Source: Komagataeibacter intermedius TF2 (GTDB taxonomy: Bacteria; Pseudomonadota; Alphaproteobacteria; Acetobacterales; Acetobacteraceae). Taken from it: 64,000 nucleotides of DNA. Shown here in pieces: positions 1-9,291 of the stretch. The stretch is from the NCBI RefSeq assembly GCF_000964425.1, contig NZ_BANF01000031.1, forward strand, positions 124,001 through 188,000, given 5' to 3'. Position 1 is the stretch's first letter; each line of letters starts with the position of its first letter. Below the pieces are notes generated by a model that saw only the letters and a list, made by a program, of their open reading frames with translations, was not told the DNA's origin and did not search any database. The position numbers and the translations under genes were made by a program.

Positions 1-45
1 GAAATGGTGCAGCCTGCTACTGTCTGATTGTGGCGGCGTGTGTCC

Positions 46-564
46 CTAACGGAAATCACCGCGGAATTTCGTGACCGCCGCCTGCGCGCAGGCTTCGTCC
101 TTTTCCCCGCCAGGCGCGCCGGACACGCCAATGCCACCCAGCACGGTCTGGTCCGATGCCCGGCGCAGCGTGACGCCTCCCGGCACGAACAGTACCTCCG
201 GAATGGTATTGAGCGCGCCATTGGCCGGCCCCGTGACCTTGGCGGCGATCAGTTCGCTGGTGGTGTTCATGTTGAAGGCAAGGCCATAGGAATAGGCCGT
301 ATAGGCCTTGCGGTAGGACACTGACAGGGATTGCAGCGGAACATTGTCCCCCTTGATGACAGCCTGCTGGTGGCCGGTCGTGTCCACGACGGTGGCGGTC
401 ACGGAATATCCCTGTTTGGCGCAGGCTGCCACGGCCTCCATCGCCAGATGCGCGGCCGTGGTCCAGTCCAGCTTGGGCATCAGGACCACATGGCCCTGTG
501 CGCAGGCCGGGGAACTCAGGAACAGCCCACCTGTGATAATGACATGCTGCATGACCCTGTTCAT
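46..564 (-). CDS. GlcG/HbpS-family exported protein
   Basis: The protein has about 172 residues. It starts with a short signal peptide (hydrophobic stretch ending ...SSPACA before QG), so the mature protein should be periplasmic. The rest matches the GlcG/HbpS (DUF336) fold: an N-terminal helix followed by a strand with VVDTTGHQQAV, a central GxxA/S-x-KA-type region, and a Gly-rich end (GGIGVSGAPGGEKDEACA). Family members bind heme or act as accessory proteins near periplasmic dehydrogenases; the biochemical role is poorly defined. Several in-frame ATGs exist (582, 570, 564). I chose 564 because it gives the best signal peptide, but no strong ribosome site decides it. Two paralogues lie at 27.2-28.2 kb. 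It is divergent from the RpiR gene. Confidence 0.8.
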   Translation of the reverse strand: MNRVMQHVIITGGLFLSSPACAQGHVVLMPKLDWTTAAHLAMEAVAACAKQGYSVTATVVDTTGHQQAVIKGDNVPLQSLSVSYRKAYTAYSYGLAFNMNTTSELIAAKVTGPANGALNTIPEVLFVPGGVTLRRASDQTVLGGIGVSGAPGGEKDEACAQAAVTKFRGDFR

Positions 565-948
565 ATCCATTACGTGCGTCATTCCCTGCTGCGGACAGGT
601 CCCATGATGCAGACCGGGGGGAAAGCCACGCAATCGGAAAAGCGGTCGGTCACACGATGGTGTTGGGGCAGCCGGGATCGGGCCGTCGACCCTGTCAGAT
701 GAGTTGCACTATCGGCCATCCACGTTACGATGGAACCGGAACGACCGTGTGCCGTCAGGGCAGGCCGCCCGGTCGTGGCGCGAACGGGGCCGGGTGCGGA
801 ACCTGTCATCATGCCGTTCCTGCCGGACCGGAGGGTGCTGCGGTCATGGGACGGCCGGGGCGCGGAACTGTCCCGTGCGGGTGGTGGAAACGTTGGGGCA
901 GGGGGAGCGGCCCGGGTCATGTCGTGCAGGATGGATGGTCAGGAAACG
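565..948. other. Intergenic region between divergent genes
   Basis: This stretch separates the GlcG-like gene from the RpiR regulator. An open frame extends upstream of the regulator through it, but the translation is low-complexity and has no domain, so I do not extend the gene. It should hold promoters for both flanking genes. I found no clear operator or terminator in it. Confidence 0.5.
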
Positions 949-1848
949 ATGAAGGTATCGGAAAAGAAGCAGGCGGCGACCGGACAGGTTCCTCCGGCCA
1001 CGTATGAAGAACTGATCCGTGTCATCCATGACCGATATGCCCGGCTGAGCAATTCCTACCAGAAGATTGCCCTGTACATGACGCAGAACCCGAATGACGT
1101 GGCCGTTGATTCGGTCCATGTCGCCGCCGGGAAATGCGGTGTGCATGCGTCGGGCTGCGTCCGGTTTGCGCAGTCTTTCGGGTATCAGGGCTACAAGGAC
1201 CTGCAGGCCATATTCCGCCACCGCCTGTCCACGGCCGCCCTTGGGTTCAGCGCACGCGTCAGGGCGCTGGAGGAGGAACTTGATACGCGGGAGGACCGGA
1301 GCGAAATGGGATTCATGCGCGAACTGATCGTGCGCGATATCTCATCACTGGAGGAACTGCTGGCCAATGTGACCGCGCAGCAGATCGCCCGGGCGGTTGA
1401 TCTTATGGAACAGGCCGATACGATTTATCTGATCGGTCAGCTACGTTCAGCGCCCGTGGTCGAACTGCTGCGCTATATGCTGACCATGCTTGGAAAACGC
1501 GCGGTGCTGCTGGATGCAGCGGGCGGCCTTGCCACCCATATGGCCCGGACGATGCTGCCGACGGACATGCTGTTTGCGGTTTCATTCCGCTTTTATGCCA
1601 GTGAGGTCGTCAATATCGTGGAGGAAGCCGTGACCCGGAACATTCCGGTGGTGACGATCAGCGACAGTACCCTGTCCCCGCTTGCGCGCAATGCGGATGT
1701 GCTGTTTTCCGTGCCGGAGCATGAATATACGTTTTCGCGCTCGCTGGCCGCCCCCATGTGTCTGACACAGGGGCTGGTCGTGGCGCTGGCAACACGGTTG
1801 CAAAATGAATCCCGCAAGCCCCGGATTCCGGTCGCAACGCAGAAGTGA
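949..1848 (+). CDS. RpiR/MurR-family transcriptional regulator (HTH + SIS)
   Basis: The gene encodes 299 residues from ATG 949, the usual length for the family. AGGAAA lies just upstream; ATG 931 is the alternative start. Residues about 15-95 form the RpiR helix-turn-helix, with LSNSYQKIALYM, then a recognition helix ending in VRFAQSFGYQGYKDL. Residues about 125-280 form a SIS sugar-phosphate-binding domain (DTIYLIGQLRSAPVVELLRY, then VVTISDSTLSPLA). The first SIS loop reads GQLRSAP rather than the commoner Gly/Ser-rich loop, so the effector may be atypical. RpiR-type proteins control inositol catabolism in rhizobia (IolR), and the adjacent iolDE operon suggests the same job here. The regulatory assignment is an inference. 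Confidence 0.85.
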   Translation: MKVSEKKQAATGQVPPATYEELIRVIHDRYARLSNSYQKIALYMTQNPNDVAVDSVHVAAGKCGVHASGCVRFAQSFGYQGYKDLQAIFRHRLSTAALGFSARVRALEEELDTREDRSEMGFMRELIVRDISSLEELLANVTAQQIARAVDLMEQADTIYLIGQLRSAPVVELLRYMLTMLGKRAVLLDAAGGLATHMARTMLPTDMLFAVSFRFYASEVVNIVEEAVTRNIPVVTISDSTLSPLARNADVLFSVPEHEYTFSRSLAAPMCLTQGLVVALATRLQNESRKPRIPVATQK

Positions 1849-1982
1849 CGGCCGCTTGGAAATAATTCCCTGACCGGGCTGTAAGTTTCCGGGCGTCGCC
1901 TTTGTTCAAAAAGGCAACGTTTCCTGAACGTCTTTGGGAAAAAATATGCCATCACAGATGCCCCGATGGCCTGCGGGATATG

Positions 1983-2819
1983 TCATGCGCTGGTATTTCC
2001 GGCAGGCCAGCGCATTGGCCCGTCCGGGGTGGGCATGCTGCGGGCGGTCGCCCCCCAGACGGACTGATCGAAATTCACGATCGCGCCGGTCATGAGACCG
2101 GCATCATCCGAGACAAGAAAGTTCACCGCACGGGCGGCTTCCTCGGGTGCGACAAGTCGTCCGAACGGAAGCTTTGCGGCCGCCTTTTCCATCCAGTCGG
2201 GGTCGTTCGTCTCGCCCATCTGGATTTCGTGTTCCTTGTCCGACGCCATCCAGCCGATATTAAGCTGGTTGACGCGGATCCGGTTGCCCATGACGGAAAA
2301 GGCCGTATTGGCGGTCAGTGTGGCCAGCGCACCCTTTGATGCGCAGTACGCACTGATGAACGGCTGCCCCGACAGGGCGGAAATGGAGCCGATATTACAG
2401 ATCGCTCCTTCAGTCCCGTCCCGGATCATGTGCCTGATCGCCGCCTGCATCAGGAAATATGGCCCGCGCACGTTGGTTGCGAACATGCGGTCAAACAGGT
2501 CGGGGTCCGTATCCAGTATGGTGCCCCGCTGCGTCAGCGCCCCGGCGTTCACCAGCACATGCACACGGCCAAAGTGGTCATGTGTCCGGGCGATTGCCGC
2601 CTGGCAGTCCGCGACCGATTCAAGATCTGCACGGATGAAGAGCACGGGCACGCCGCAACTGTCCGAAATCTCGCGCGCGACTGCCGTGCCGCGCGCCTCG
2701 CTACGCCCCGTAATGGCAATGCCTGCAGCACCCGCCGCTGCAAGGCGGCGTGCAATGGCCGCCCCAAGCCCCTGCGTGGCCCCCGTGACCACGCATACCC
2801 TGTTATCCATCCGGTTCAT
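1983..2819 (-). CDS. SDR-family NAD(P)-dependent oxidoreductase
   Basis: This is a 278-residue classical short-chain dehydrogenase. The cofactor motif TGATQGLG lies at residues 13-20, the NAG motif at about 91-93, and the catalytic Ser-Tyr-Lys set in GSISALSGQP...SAYCASKGAL. The C-terminus ends with a long substrate loop and VNFDQSVWGATA. Its ATG overlaps the iolE stop in an ATGA arrangement, so it is translationally coupled as the third gene of iolD-iolE-SDR. The operon position suggests that it oxidises or reduces an inositol-derived keto or hydroxy intermediate. It could act before IolE (as an alternative inositol or inosose dehydrogenase) or after IolD. The substrate cannot be read from sequence. 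Confidence 0.85.
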   Translation of the reverse strand: MNRMDNRVCVVTGATQGLGAAIARRLAAAGAAGIAITGRSEARGTAVAREISDSCGVPVLFIRADLESVADCQAAIARTHDHFGRVHVLVNAGALTQRGTILDTDPDLFDRMFATNVRGPYFLMQAAIRHMIRDGTEGAICNIGSISALSGQPFISAYCASKGALATLTANTAFSVMGNRIRVNQLNIGWMASDKEHEIQMGETNDPDWMEKAAAKLPFGRLVAPEEAARAVNFLVSDDAGLMTGAIVNFDQSVWGATARSMPTPDGPMRWPAGNTSA

Positions 2820-3721
2820 GACGCCACCCTGTATTCCGCCTGCGCCATAAGCTGCATCAGCGCGGCATGCCCCTTGCGCGCCATGTCCAGCGGCGGGTTG
2901 AGGGCGGGGTCCTGCTCGGCCTCCACCACAAACCAGCCTTCATAGCCATAGGATGCAAGGCGTTTGATAATGGGCAGGAAATCGATCGACCCGTCCCCCG
3001 GCACGGTAAAGGCCCCCTTTACGACCGCGTCCAGGAAGCTTTCGCTGTTGCGGTCAAGGCTGTCGATGACAGCGTCGCGCACATCCTTGGTGTGCACGTG
3101 GCTTATGCGGGCATGGTGTCGGTCAATGACCCGCAGCAGGTTGCCACCCGCGAAATACATGTGCCCGGTATCAAACAGAAGGTGCAGCGCCGGGCCCGAA
3201 TGTTTCATCAGCAGGTCAAGCTCGGCCTCGGTCTCGATCGGGGCGGCCATATGGTGGTGATAGGCAAGGGGCATGCCTTCATCGGCGCACCATTCGGCAA
3301 AGGCCGTCATCCTGCGGCCATAGATCCGTATGTCTTCTTCCGACAGGCGCGGCTTGGTCGCAAGCGGCGCGGACCGGATTCCCTGGATCGACCGCGCGGT
3401 TTCGCCATAGACAATACATGGCGCGCGGGCGGCGATGAAAAAATCCATCTGGGCGCGGATGCGGTCCTTCTCCGCTTCCATGTCCCCATCCAGCAGCAGG
3501 CCCGAAAACCATCCCCCGCAGACCGAAATGCCGTAGCGTTTCAGGATCGGTCCCAGTTCGTGCATGTCCATGGGAAAGCGGCGTCCGGTTTCCATGCCGG
3601 TAAAGCCTGCCTCGCTGGCCTGGCGCAGGCATTCCTCCAGGCTGACATCATCTGACAGTTCCGCAAGGTCGTCATTCCACCATGCAATCGGTGCGATACC
3701 CAGTTTTGCCTTCATGGCCAT
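2816..3721 (-). CDS. iolE: myo-inosose-2 dehydratase IolE
   Basis: The protein has 301 residues, near the family length of about 300. It is a TIM-barrel of the AP-endonuclease-2/xylose isomerase-like superfamily. The opening GIAPIAWWNDD followed by LEECLRQASEAGFTGMETG is the IolE signature. Metal-binding residues of the barrel are visible in AYHHH, LLFDTGHMYFAGG, HVHTKD and FVVEAEQDP. The enzyme dehydrates 2-keto-myo-inositol to 3D-(3,5/4)-trihydroxycyclohexane-1,2-dione in the cytoplasm. Its ATG at 3721 overlaps the stop of iolD by one base (TAATG) and its stop overlaps the SDR start, so the three genes are one coupled transcript. A second in-frame ATG lies two codons in, at 3715. Confidence 0.93.
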   Translation of the reverse strand: MAMKAKLGIAPIAWWNDDLAELSDDVSLEECLRQASEAGFTGMETGRRFPMDMHELGPILKRYGISVCGGWFSGLLLDGDMEAEKDRIRAQMDFFIAARAPCIVYGETARSIQGIRSAPLATKPRLSEEDIRIYGRRMTAFAEWCADEGMPLAYHHHMAAPIETEAELDLLMKHSGPALHLLFDTGHMYFAGGNLLRVIDRHHARISHVHTKDVRDAVIDSLDRNSESFLDAVVKGAFTVPGDGSIDFLPIIKRLASYGYEGWFVVEAEQDPALNPPLDMARKGHAALMQLMAQAEYRVAS

Positions 3722-5591
3722 TACACTCCCACACGCTGTTTCGCGCGGATTTCTTCCTGTTGTTTTCTTGCCGTCTGCACCGATGCGCGGGTCGAGACCT
3801 CCGGCACCCCCACATCCCAGTCCGCATCGCCCGGCGTCCAGGCATGGGCGTCCGTGGTGATGGCAAGGATGGTGGTCCGGTCCGTGGTCTTCGCCCATTC
3901 AAGGGCCGTGGCCAGTTCGGCCATGCTGTCGCATCTGCGGCCCAGCGCGCCCATGGATTCGGCATGTTTGACAAAATCGACATGCAGGGGCCGGTCGGGA
4001 TGCTGCACGTGACAGTCAACCAGCAGGTTGTTGAAACCCGGCACGCCCTTGGCCTGCTGCAGGCGGTTGATGACCGCGAAGCCGCCATTGTCACAGACCA
4101 CGACAATCATCTTGTGGCCCGTCAGCACGGTGGAATAGATGTCGGAGTTCATCATCATGTACGTGCCGTCACCAATCATGACGATGGGCGTGCCGCCTGT
4201 CCCGCCCGGTCCCTCGCTGGCCATGGCGTGGCCCCAGCCCGCCGCGATTTCGTACCCCATGCATGAAAAGCCGAATTCAAGATCAAAGGTATTGGGGGCC
4301 TTGACCCGCCAGCCCTTGCACACTTCGCCCGGCAGGCCGCCCGCGGCGGTAATGATGGTGTCGCATTCCCCCGCTGCGTCATTGACCGCATGCACGACCT
4401 GCGCATAGGTCGGAACGGGGCATTCGTGGGGGCCTGCAGTTTTGTCAGCAGGTCGTCCCATTCGCCAAACAGGAGCCGGGCGCGCTGCATCTGTCGCGGG
4501 TCCGCTGTCCAGTCCCCCAGCAGCGTGTCGAATTCAGTTATGGTTTCCAGCGCGTCGCCCACAACCGCCAGCGCACGATGCTTGACCGCGTCAAACCGGG
4601 CGGTGTTGATGGAAATGAACCGCGCCGTCTGGCTGAACAGGGTCCATGACCCGGTGGTGAAATCCTGCAGCCGCGTGCCGATCGCCACGATCACATCCGC
4701 ATCCCCCGCCAGCGCATTGGCCGAGGTGGAGCCGATAATGCCGATCGGCCCGGCATGCGCTTCATGGTAATGCGTCACGCTGCCCTTGCCCGCGATCGTT
4801 TCCACAATCGGGATGCCGCGTTTTAGCGCAAATGCGGCGACGGCTTCCTCCGCCTGTGAATACCGCACCCCGCCGCCTGCGATCAGCAGCGGCTTTCTGG
4901 CCGTTTTCAGCAGGTCCACCGCCTGCGCCAGCCTGCGGCGGTCCGGCCGGGGGCGGGGAATGGCCCATAGTTTTTCTTCAAAGAAGGTGACGGGATAATC
5001 AAAGGCGATTTCCTGCACATCCTGCGGCAGGGATACAAAGGCCGGCCCGCAGTCGCCCGGATCAAGCATTGTTGCCGTGGCCTGCGGCAGGGATGACAGG
5101 ATCTGTGCCGGGTGCATGATCCGGTCCCAGTAGCGGGTCACGGCGCGGAACGCATCATTGACCGTTATTGTGGGATTACTGAAATGTTCGACCTGCTGCA
5201 GGACCGGGTCGGGCAGGCGCGTGGCGAAGGTATCGCCTGCCAGCAGCAGCAGCGGCAGGCGATTCGCATGCGCGGTGCCGGCGGCGGTCACCATATTCAG
5301 CGCGCCCGGCCCGATGGAGGACGTGGCAACCATGATCTGCCGCCGCCGCCGGGCCTTGGCGAAACCCGTTGCGGCCAGCGCCATGGACTGTTCATTCTGC
5401 CCGCGCCATGTGGGCAGCCTGTCCTGCACGGCTTCGAGCGCTTCGGACAGGCAACTGACGTTGCCATGGCCAAAAATGCCGAAGACTCCGGGGAAAAGCG
5501 GAACGCGCTGACCTTCGATTTCCGTAAACTGATTGACCAGCCATTGCACGATGGCCTGTGCAGTCGTGAGGCGGATTGTCGCCTGTGTCAT
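3721..5591 (-). pseudogene. iolD: iolD, 3D-(3,5/4)-trihydroxycyclohexane-1,2-dione acylhydrolase, frameshifted
   Basis: IolD is a thiamine-diphosphate enzyme that opens the cyclic dione to 5-deoxy-D-glucuronate. The start is ATG 5591, after an excellent ribosome site (AGGGAGGAAAC). The N-terminal part (to about 4420) has the VPLFPGVFGIFGHGNV opening and the central domain. The C-terminal part lies in another frame, with GFSCMGYEIAAGWGHA and the TPP motif GDGTYMMMNSD...VVVCDNGGF. Restoring one C in the CCCC tract at 4417-4420 (minus-strand sense) joins the halves as ...QAPTNAPVPTYAQVV..., giving about 623 residues, the normal length. The five-base tract at 4428-4432 is an equally possible site. 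Both halves are otherwise intact, so this is either a very recent mutation or a sequencing error. Confidence 0.88.
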
Positions 5592-6078
5592 TTTTGTTTC
5601 CTCCCTTGACGGGTTGTTGTCACCATATCCAAATGCAATAGACGTTGACAACACAATAAATACGCAACATTAATTGCAAATACAGAAAAGGAAGAAAGGA
5701 GCCTGCTGACCCGGCCCGATGATCGGGGACGCCGTCATGTGGACGCAGGGGGACAGATGGCATGCCGGTGGTGAACGCCGTAACGCTTGCACGGTTCATG
5801 ACACCATGACGCCACGACCATGAATGTTTACCCATGTTCAGGTGCCCCGGCGCCAGCAGTGGCGCGGTGGATGGCCGAACCGTCATCGAATGCGTGGAAA
5901 GGACGGTCCTGCTGCCTGGCACTGCCGATGGATATGTGCCGGACAACAGGGCAAGGACGGACTGGTGGGCAGTTTTACCTGCGGGACGGGATGCACGCCG
6001 TTCCCGTCTGCCGTCACCAGACGGGGCGATCAGGTCAATCGCCATATGTCGTGTCACAAGAATAATGGGGACCCAATA
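5592..6078. other. Divergent promoter region between iolD and the aldehyde dehydrogenase operon
   Basis: This region has no gene of its own. The frame of the aldehyde dehydrogenase runs back to 5824, but the extra translation is not family-like. The iolD side is AT-rich (5640-5700) and carries an inverted repeat described separately. The plus side ends with GGGGA about eight bases before ATG 6079. It should contain both promoters of the catabolic island. Confidence 0.55.
5615..5653. promoter_or_regulatory. Inverted repeat upstream of iolD (candidate operator)
   Basis: Perfect 8-base arms TGTTGTCA (5615-5622) and TGACAACA (5646-5653) lie 24-62 bases upstream of the iolD ATG. Read on the minus strand, the distal arm contains TTGTCA, which resembles a -35 box. 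With a 17-base gap it is followed by ATATGG. A repressor such as the nearby RpiR protein could bind here; no family consensus was matched. Confidence 0.4.
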
Positions 6079-7515
6079 ATGTACACGAATTTCGGGTTGT
6101 TTATTGATGGCGCGTGGCGTCAGGCATCGGAAGGAAAAACCGAGCCGGTTATAAGTCCCGTATCGGAAAGCCCGCTGGGCGATGTGCCCAGCGCGGGGGC
6201 CGTGGATACGCAGGCGGCCATTGACGCGGCGCATGCGGCGCTGGCGCGGTGGTCGACCACGCCCGCCCATGACCGCGCCGAAGCCCTGCATGCGATTGCC
6301 AATGAAATGATCCGCCGCACGGAGGAAGCCGCACGGATGATTTCCAGCGAGACAGGCAAGCCGCTGGCGCAGGCGCGTCGTGAATGGGGGCTGAGTATTG
6401 ACCAGTTCCGGTGGTATGCGGAAGAAGCACGCCGTATTTACGGGCGCATTATCGAAAGCCGTGTCCCGTCTGGCCGTTTCGAGGTCAGTCATGAACCGGT
6501 TGGCGTTGTCGCGGCATTTACGGCGTGGAACTTTCCGGCATCCCTGCTGGCGCGCAAGCTGGCGCCCGCGCTGGCGGCGGGCTGTCCGGTCATTGCCCGC
6601 CCGTCTTCCCAGACACCGGGCACCGCGATGGTCATGATTGCGTGCTGCCGGGCGGGCAACCTGCCGCCGGGCACTGTCAATCTGGTCGTCGGCTCGACGG
6701 AGGCGACCTACGGGCCGATCATGGCATCCAGGACCGTGCGCAAGGTTTCGCTAACCGGGTCTACGCGCGTCGGGCAGCAGATGATCCGTGACGCGGCGGA
6801 TACAATGAAAAAGGTGTCGATGGAACTGGGCGGGAATGCCCCGCTGATCGTCTATGATGATGCGGATCTGGATATGGCCCTGAATACGGCGGCGCAGGCC
6901 AAATTCGCCAATACGGGCCAGGTGTGCGTGGCGCCTGACCGTTTCTTTATCCATGACCGCCTGCATGACGCGTTTGTGGAAGGGTTCGTGACCCGCGCGA
7001 AGGCGATCAGGCTGGGAAACGGGCTGGATGATGGCGTGGGCATGGGCCCGCTGATCAACGCGCACCGTCTGGCGGAAATGGAGGCCATTGTTGCCGATGC
7101 CGTGGCCGGTGGCGCGAAAGTGACGACAGGCGGCCAGCGGCCACCGGGGTTCAACAGCGGCTATTTCTATGAACCGACGGTCCTGACCGATGTCACGGAT
7201 GATATGCGCGTGATGGCAGACGAAAATTTCGGGCCGATTGCCGCCATTACCCGTTTTTCAAGTGATGATGAAGTCCTGACCCGCGCCAATGCATCCGACA
7301 TGGGGCTTGCGGCCTATGCCTTCACCCGGTCGCCCGCGCGTGCGCGCCGCACTGTGGCCGAACTGCAGGCGGGCATGGTCGGGATCAATTCCACGGCCCT
7401 GGCCGCGGCGGAAGCACCCTTTGGTGGCACCCGTTTTTCCGGCATGGGCCGCGAAGGGGGCAGCGAGGGCATTCTTGATTATCTGGATGTAAAACTGGCA
7501 CAGGTGGTATTCTGA
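6079..7515 (+). CDS. NAD(P)-dependent aldehyde dehydrogenase (succinate-semialdehyde dehydrogenase-like)
   Basis: The gene encodes 478 residues from ATG 6079. It has the complete ALDH fold: FTAWNFP at the cofactor site, SLTGSTRVGQQM, the general base in MELGGNAP, the catalytic cysteine in NTGQVCVAPDRFF, and ENFGPIAA near the C-terminus. Closest family features are those of GabD-type semialdehyde and alpha-ketoglutarate semialdehyde dehydrogenases. It does not look like the CoA-acylating IolA/MmsA type used in classical inositol degradation. It is the first gene of a tight plus-strand operon (the next ATG is one base after its stop). In context I infer that it oxidises the free aldehyde of 5-deoxyglucuronate or a related product to the acid. 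Confidence 0.88.
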   Translation: MYTNFGLFIDGAWRQASEGKTEPVISPVSESPLGDVPSAGAVDTQAAIDAAHAALARWSTTPAHDRAEALHAIANEMIRRTEEAARMISSETGKPLAQARREWGLSIDQFRWYAEEARRIYGRIIESRVPSGRFEVSHEPVGVVAAFTAWNFPASLLARKLAPALAAGCPVIARPSSQTPGTAMVMIACCRAGNLPPGTVNLVVGSTEATYGPIMASRTVRKVSLTGSTRVGQQMIRDAADTMKKVSMELGGNAPLIVYDDADLDMALNTAAQAKFANTGQVCVAPDRFFIHDRLHDAFVEGFVTRAKAIRLGNGLDDGVGMGPLINAHRLAEMEAIVADAVAGGAKVTTGGQRPPGFNSGYFYEPTVLTDVTDDMRVMADENFGPIAAITRFSSDDEVLTRANASDMGLAAYAFTRSPARARRTVAELQAGMVGINSTALAAAEAPFGGTRFSGMGREGGSEGILDYLDVKLAQVVF

Positions 7516-7516
7516 C

Positions 7517-8329
7517 ATGATCCCCAATCGCCTCAAGCAGCTCTGGGCCGAAGGGAAATCCACGCTCAATGGCTGGTGTTCCATCGGCAACCCCTTCACG
7601 GCTGAAATCATGGCGGCCCAGGGGTATGATTCCGTCACGATAGATGTGCAGCATGGCGCGCTGGATTATTCCAGTGCGCTGCCCATGATGCAGGCCATGC
7701 GCGCCTCGGGCGTCGTGCCCATGGCGCGGGTTCCGTGGCTGGAGCCCGGCATCATCATGAAAATGCTCGACGCCGGTGCATATGGCGTCATCTGCCCCAT
7801 GGTGAATACGGCGGCACAGGCGGCCGAATTCGTAAGTTATGTCCGCTATCCCCCCTATGGGCAGCGCAGTTTTGGCCCGACGCGCGTTTCATTCGCGGCG
7901 GGCAGCAATTACGCCAGCCAGGCCAATGACGAACTCCTTGCCTTTGCCATGATCGAGACGCAGCAGGGCATGGACAATCTGGCTGAAATTGCCGCGACCC
8001 CGGGGCTTGATGGCATTTATGTCGGTCCTGCCGACCTGACGTTCAGCCTTGCGGGCGGACGCCTTCCCCCCGGTTTCGACCGGGAGGAAGCGGAGATGAT
8101 CGACAGGCTGCACGAGATCATCGCTGCCTGTCAGGATAGTGGCATTCGCGCCGCCCTTCACTGCGGCACGCCGGAATATGCCGCGCGCGCCATTGGCTGG
8201 GGGTTCAACATGACCACCGTGTCGGGGGATTCCCGCCTGCTGGCCGCAGCGGCGGGCGCAAGTGTCGCGCAGTTCCGCAGGCTTGTCAGCCGCGACAGTG
8301 TGACCGTGGTGCAGGGAGGGGCGTACTGA
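7517..8329 (+). CDS. HpcH/HpaI-family class II 2-oxo-acid aldolase
   Basis: The 270-residue protein is a TIM-barrel aldolase of the HpaI/RhmA/GarL family. The family residues are visible: VTIDVQHGALDY, the substrate-binding Arg of MARVPWLEPG, the metal-binding Glu in AMIETQQGMDNL and the metal-binding Asp in YVGPADLTFSLAGG. The C-terminal His-Cys stretch (ALHCGTP) and the PPYGQR loop also fit. These enzymes split 4-hydroxy-2-oxo acids into pyruvate, or a pyruvate analogue such as hydroxypyruvate, plus an aldehyde, with Mg2+ or Mn2+. It replaces the missing phosphorylated-substrate aldolase IolJ in this cluster. It is coupled to the next gene by a TGATG overlap. Confidence 0.9.
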   Translation: MIPNRLKQLWAEGKSTLNGWCSIGNPFTAEIMAAQGYDSVTIDVQHGALDYSSALPMMQAMRASGVVPMARVPWLEPGIIMKMLDAGAYGVICPMVNTAAQAAEFVSYVRYPPYGQRSFGPTRVSFAAGSNYASQANDELLAFAMIETQQGMDNLAEIAATPGLDGIYVGPADLTFSLAGGRLPPGFDREEAEMIDRLHEIIAACQDSGIRAALHCGTPEYAARAIGWGFNMTTVSGDSRLLAAAAGASVAQFRRLVSRDSVTVVQGGAY

Positions 8330-9291
8330 TGCCCCACGTACTGGTCGCGGGGCGCCTGCATTATGCGGGTCTTGCGCTGCTCGACCATGCCCCCGGCGTG
8401 ACCTATGACTATGTCGAGGAAATATCGGAAGACAGCTACGCCCCCCTTGTGGCCCGTGCCGATGCCCTGATCCTGCGCACCCAGCCGCTTTCGGCCGTAA
8501 CGGTGGGCAGGGCATCGCGGCTCAGGGTCGTGTCCCGGCACGGCGTTGGCTATGACGGCATCGACCTGCCTGCGCTGGACCGGCGCGGCATTACCCTGTG
8601 TGTGGTGGGGAACGTCAATGCGGTCTCCGTCGCCGAACACGCAATGACCCTCATACTCGCCTGCGCCAAACATCTGCTTCAGGCGGACCGGGCCGTGCGC
8701 CAGGGCCAGTGGGAGTGGCGCAACAGGCTCATGGCGGGCGAGGTGGGGGGCAGGCGGCTTCTGATACTGGGGTATGGCCGCACCGGGCGGCATCTTGCCA
8801 CCATGGCTGCGGGCTTTGGCATGAAAATCCGCGCCTATGATCCCTACCTGTCCACCGGGGGAAAATGGCCCGCAGGCCCGGTGGGCGAGGTCGCGGACCT
8901 GCATGACGGGCTGGAATGGGCCGATATCATCTCGGTCAACGTACCAAAGGGCGACCAGCCGTTGATTGGCGCGGCCGAACTGCGCCGCGTCAGGCCGGGG
9001 GGTATCATCGTCAATACCGCACGTGGCGGCGTGGTGGATGAGGCCGCGCTGGCCACGGCCATCGTGAACGGGCATGTCGCGGCGGCAGGGGTGGATGTAT
9101 TCGACCCCGAACCGCCATCCGTCCACAATCCCTTGATTGGCCTGGATCGTGTCATCCTGACGCCCCACATCGCCGGGCTGACCGCACAGGCGGCGGAGCG
9201 CATGGCGGTTGGCTGCGTGCGGAATGTTCTGGATTTCTTTGCTGGCACACTTGATCCCACCCTTATCGTGAACAGGGAATTCGTCAAATGA
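8329..9291 (+). CDS. D-2-hydroxyacid dehydrogenase (SerA/GhrB-like, no ACT domain)
   Basis: The 320-residue protein is a D-isomer-specific 2-hydroxyacid dehydrogenase. The NAD-binding motif GYGRTGRHLA is followed by the acidic AYDPY. The catalytic triad is visible as the Arg in NTARGGVVDE, the Glu in DVFDPEPP and the His in LTPHIAGLT. There is no C-terminal ACT domain, so it is not a regulated serine-pathway enzyme. Such proteins typically reduce hydroxypyruvate or glyoxylate, or oxidise 2-hydroxy acids. Next to an aldolase predicted to release hydroxypyruvate, reduction to D-glycerate is a natural role, though this is an inference. It overlaps both neighbours in the operon (TGATG before it, ATGA after it). 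Confidence 0.9.
   Translation: MPHVLVAGRLHYAGLALLDHAPGVTYDYVEEISEDSYAPLVARADALILRTQPLSAVTVGRASRLRVVSRHGVGYDGIDLPALDRRGITLCVVGNVNAVSVAEHAMTLILACAKHLLQADRAVRQGQWEWRNRLMAGEVGGRRLLILGYGRTGRHLATMAAGFGMKIRAYDPYLSTGGKWPAGPVGEVADLHDGLEWADIISVNVPKGDQPLIGAAELRRVRPGGIIVNTARGGVVDEAALATAIVNGHVAAAGVDVFDPEPPSVHNPLIGLDRVILTPHIAGLTAQAAERMAVGCVRNVLDFFAGTLDPTLIVNREFVK

Noticed and set aside
1850-1960. Short palindromes (such as GGAAATAATTCC) after the RpiR gene
   Set aside because: They resemble the GGAA...TTCC motif of rhizobial IolR, but the spacing is wrong and the place is between two 3' ends, so I do not call an operator.
5824-6078. N-terminal extension of the aldehyde dehydrogenase
   Set aside because: The frame is open, but the 85 extra residues are unlike the family and ATG 6079 starts exactly at the usual N-terminus.
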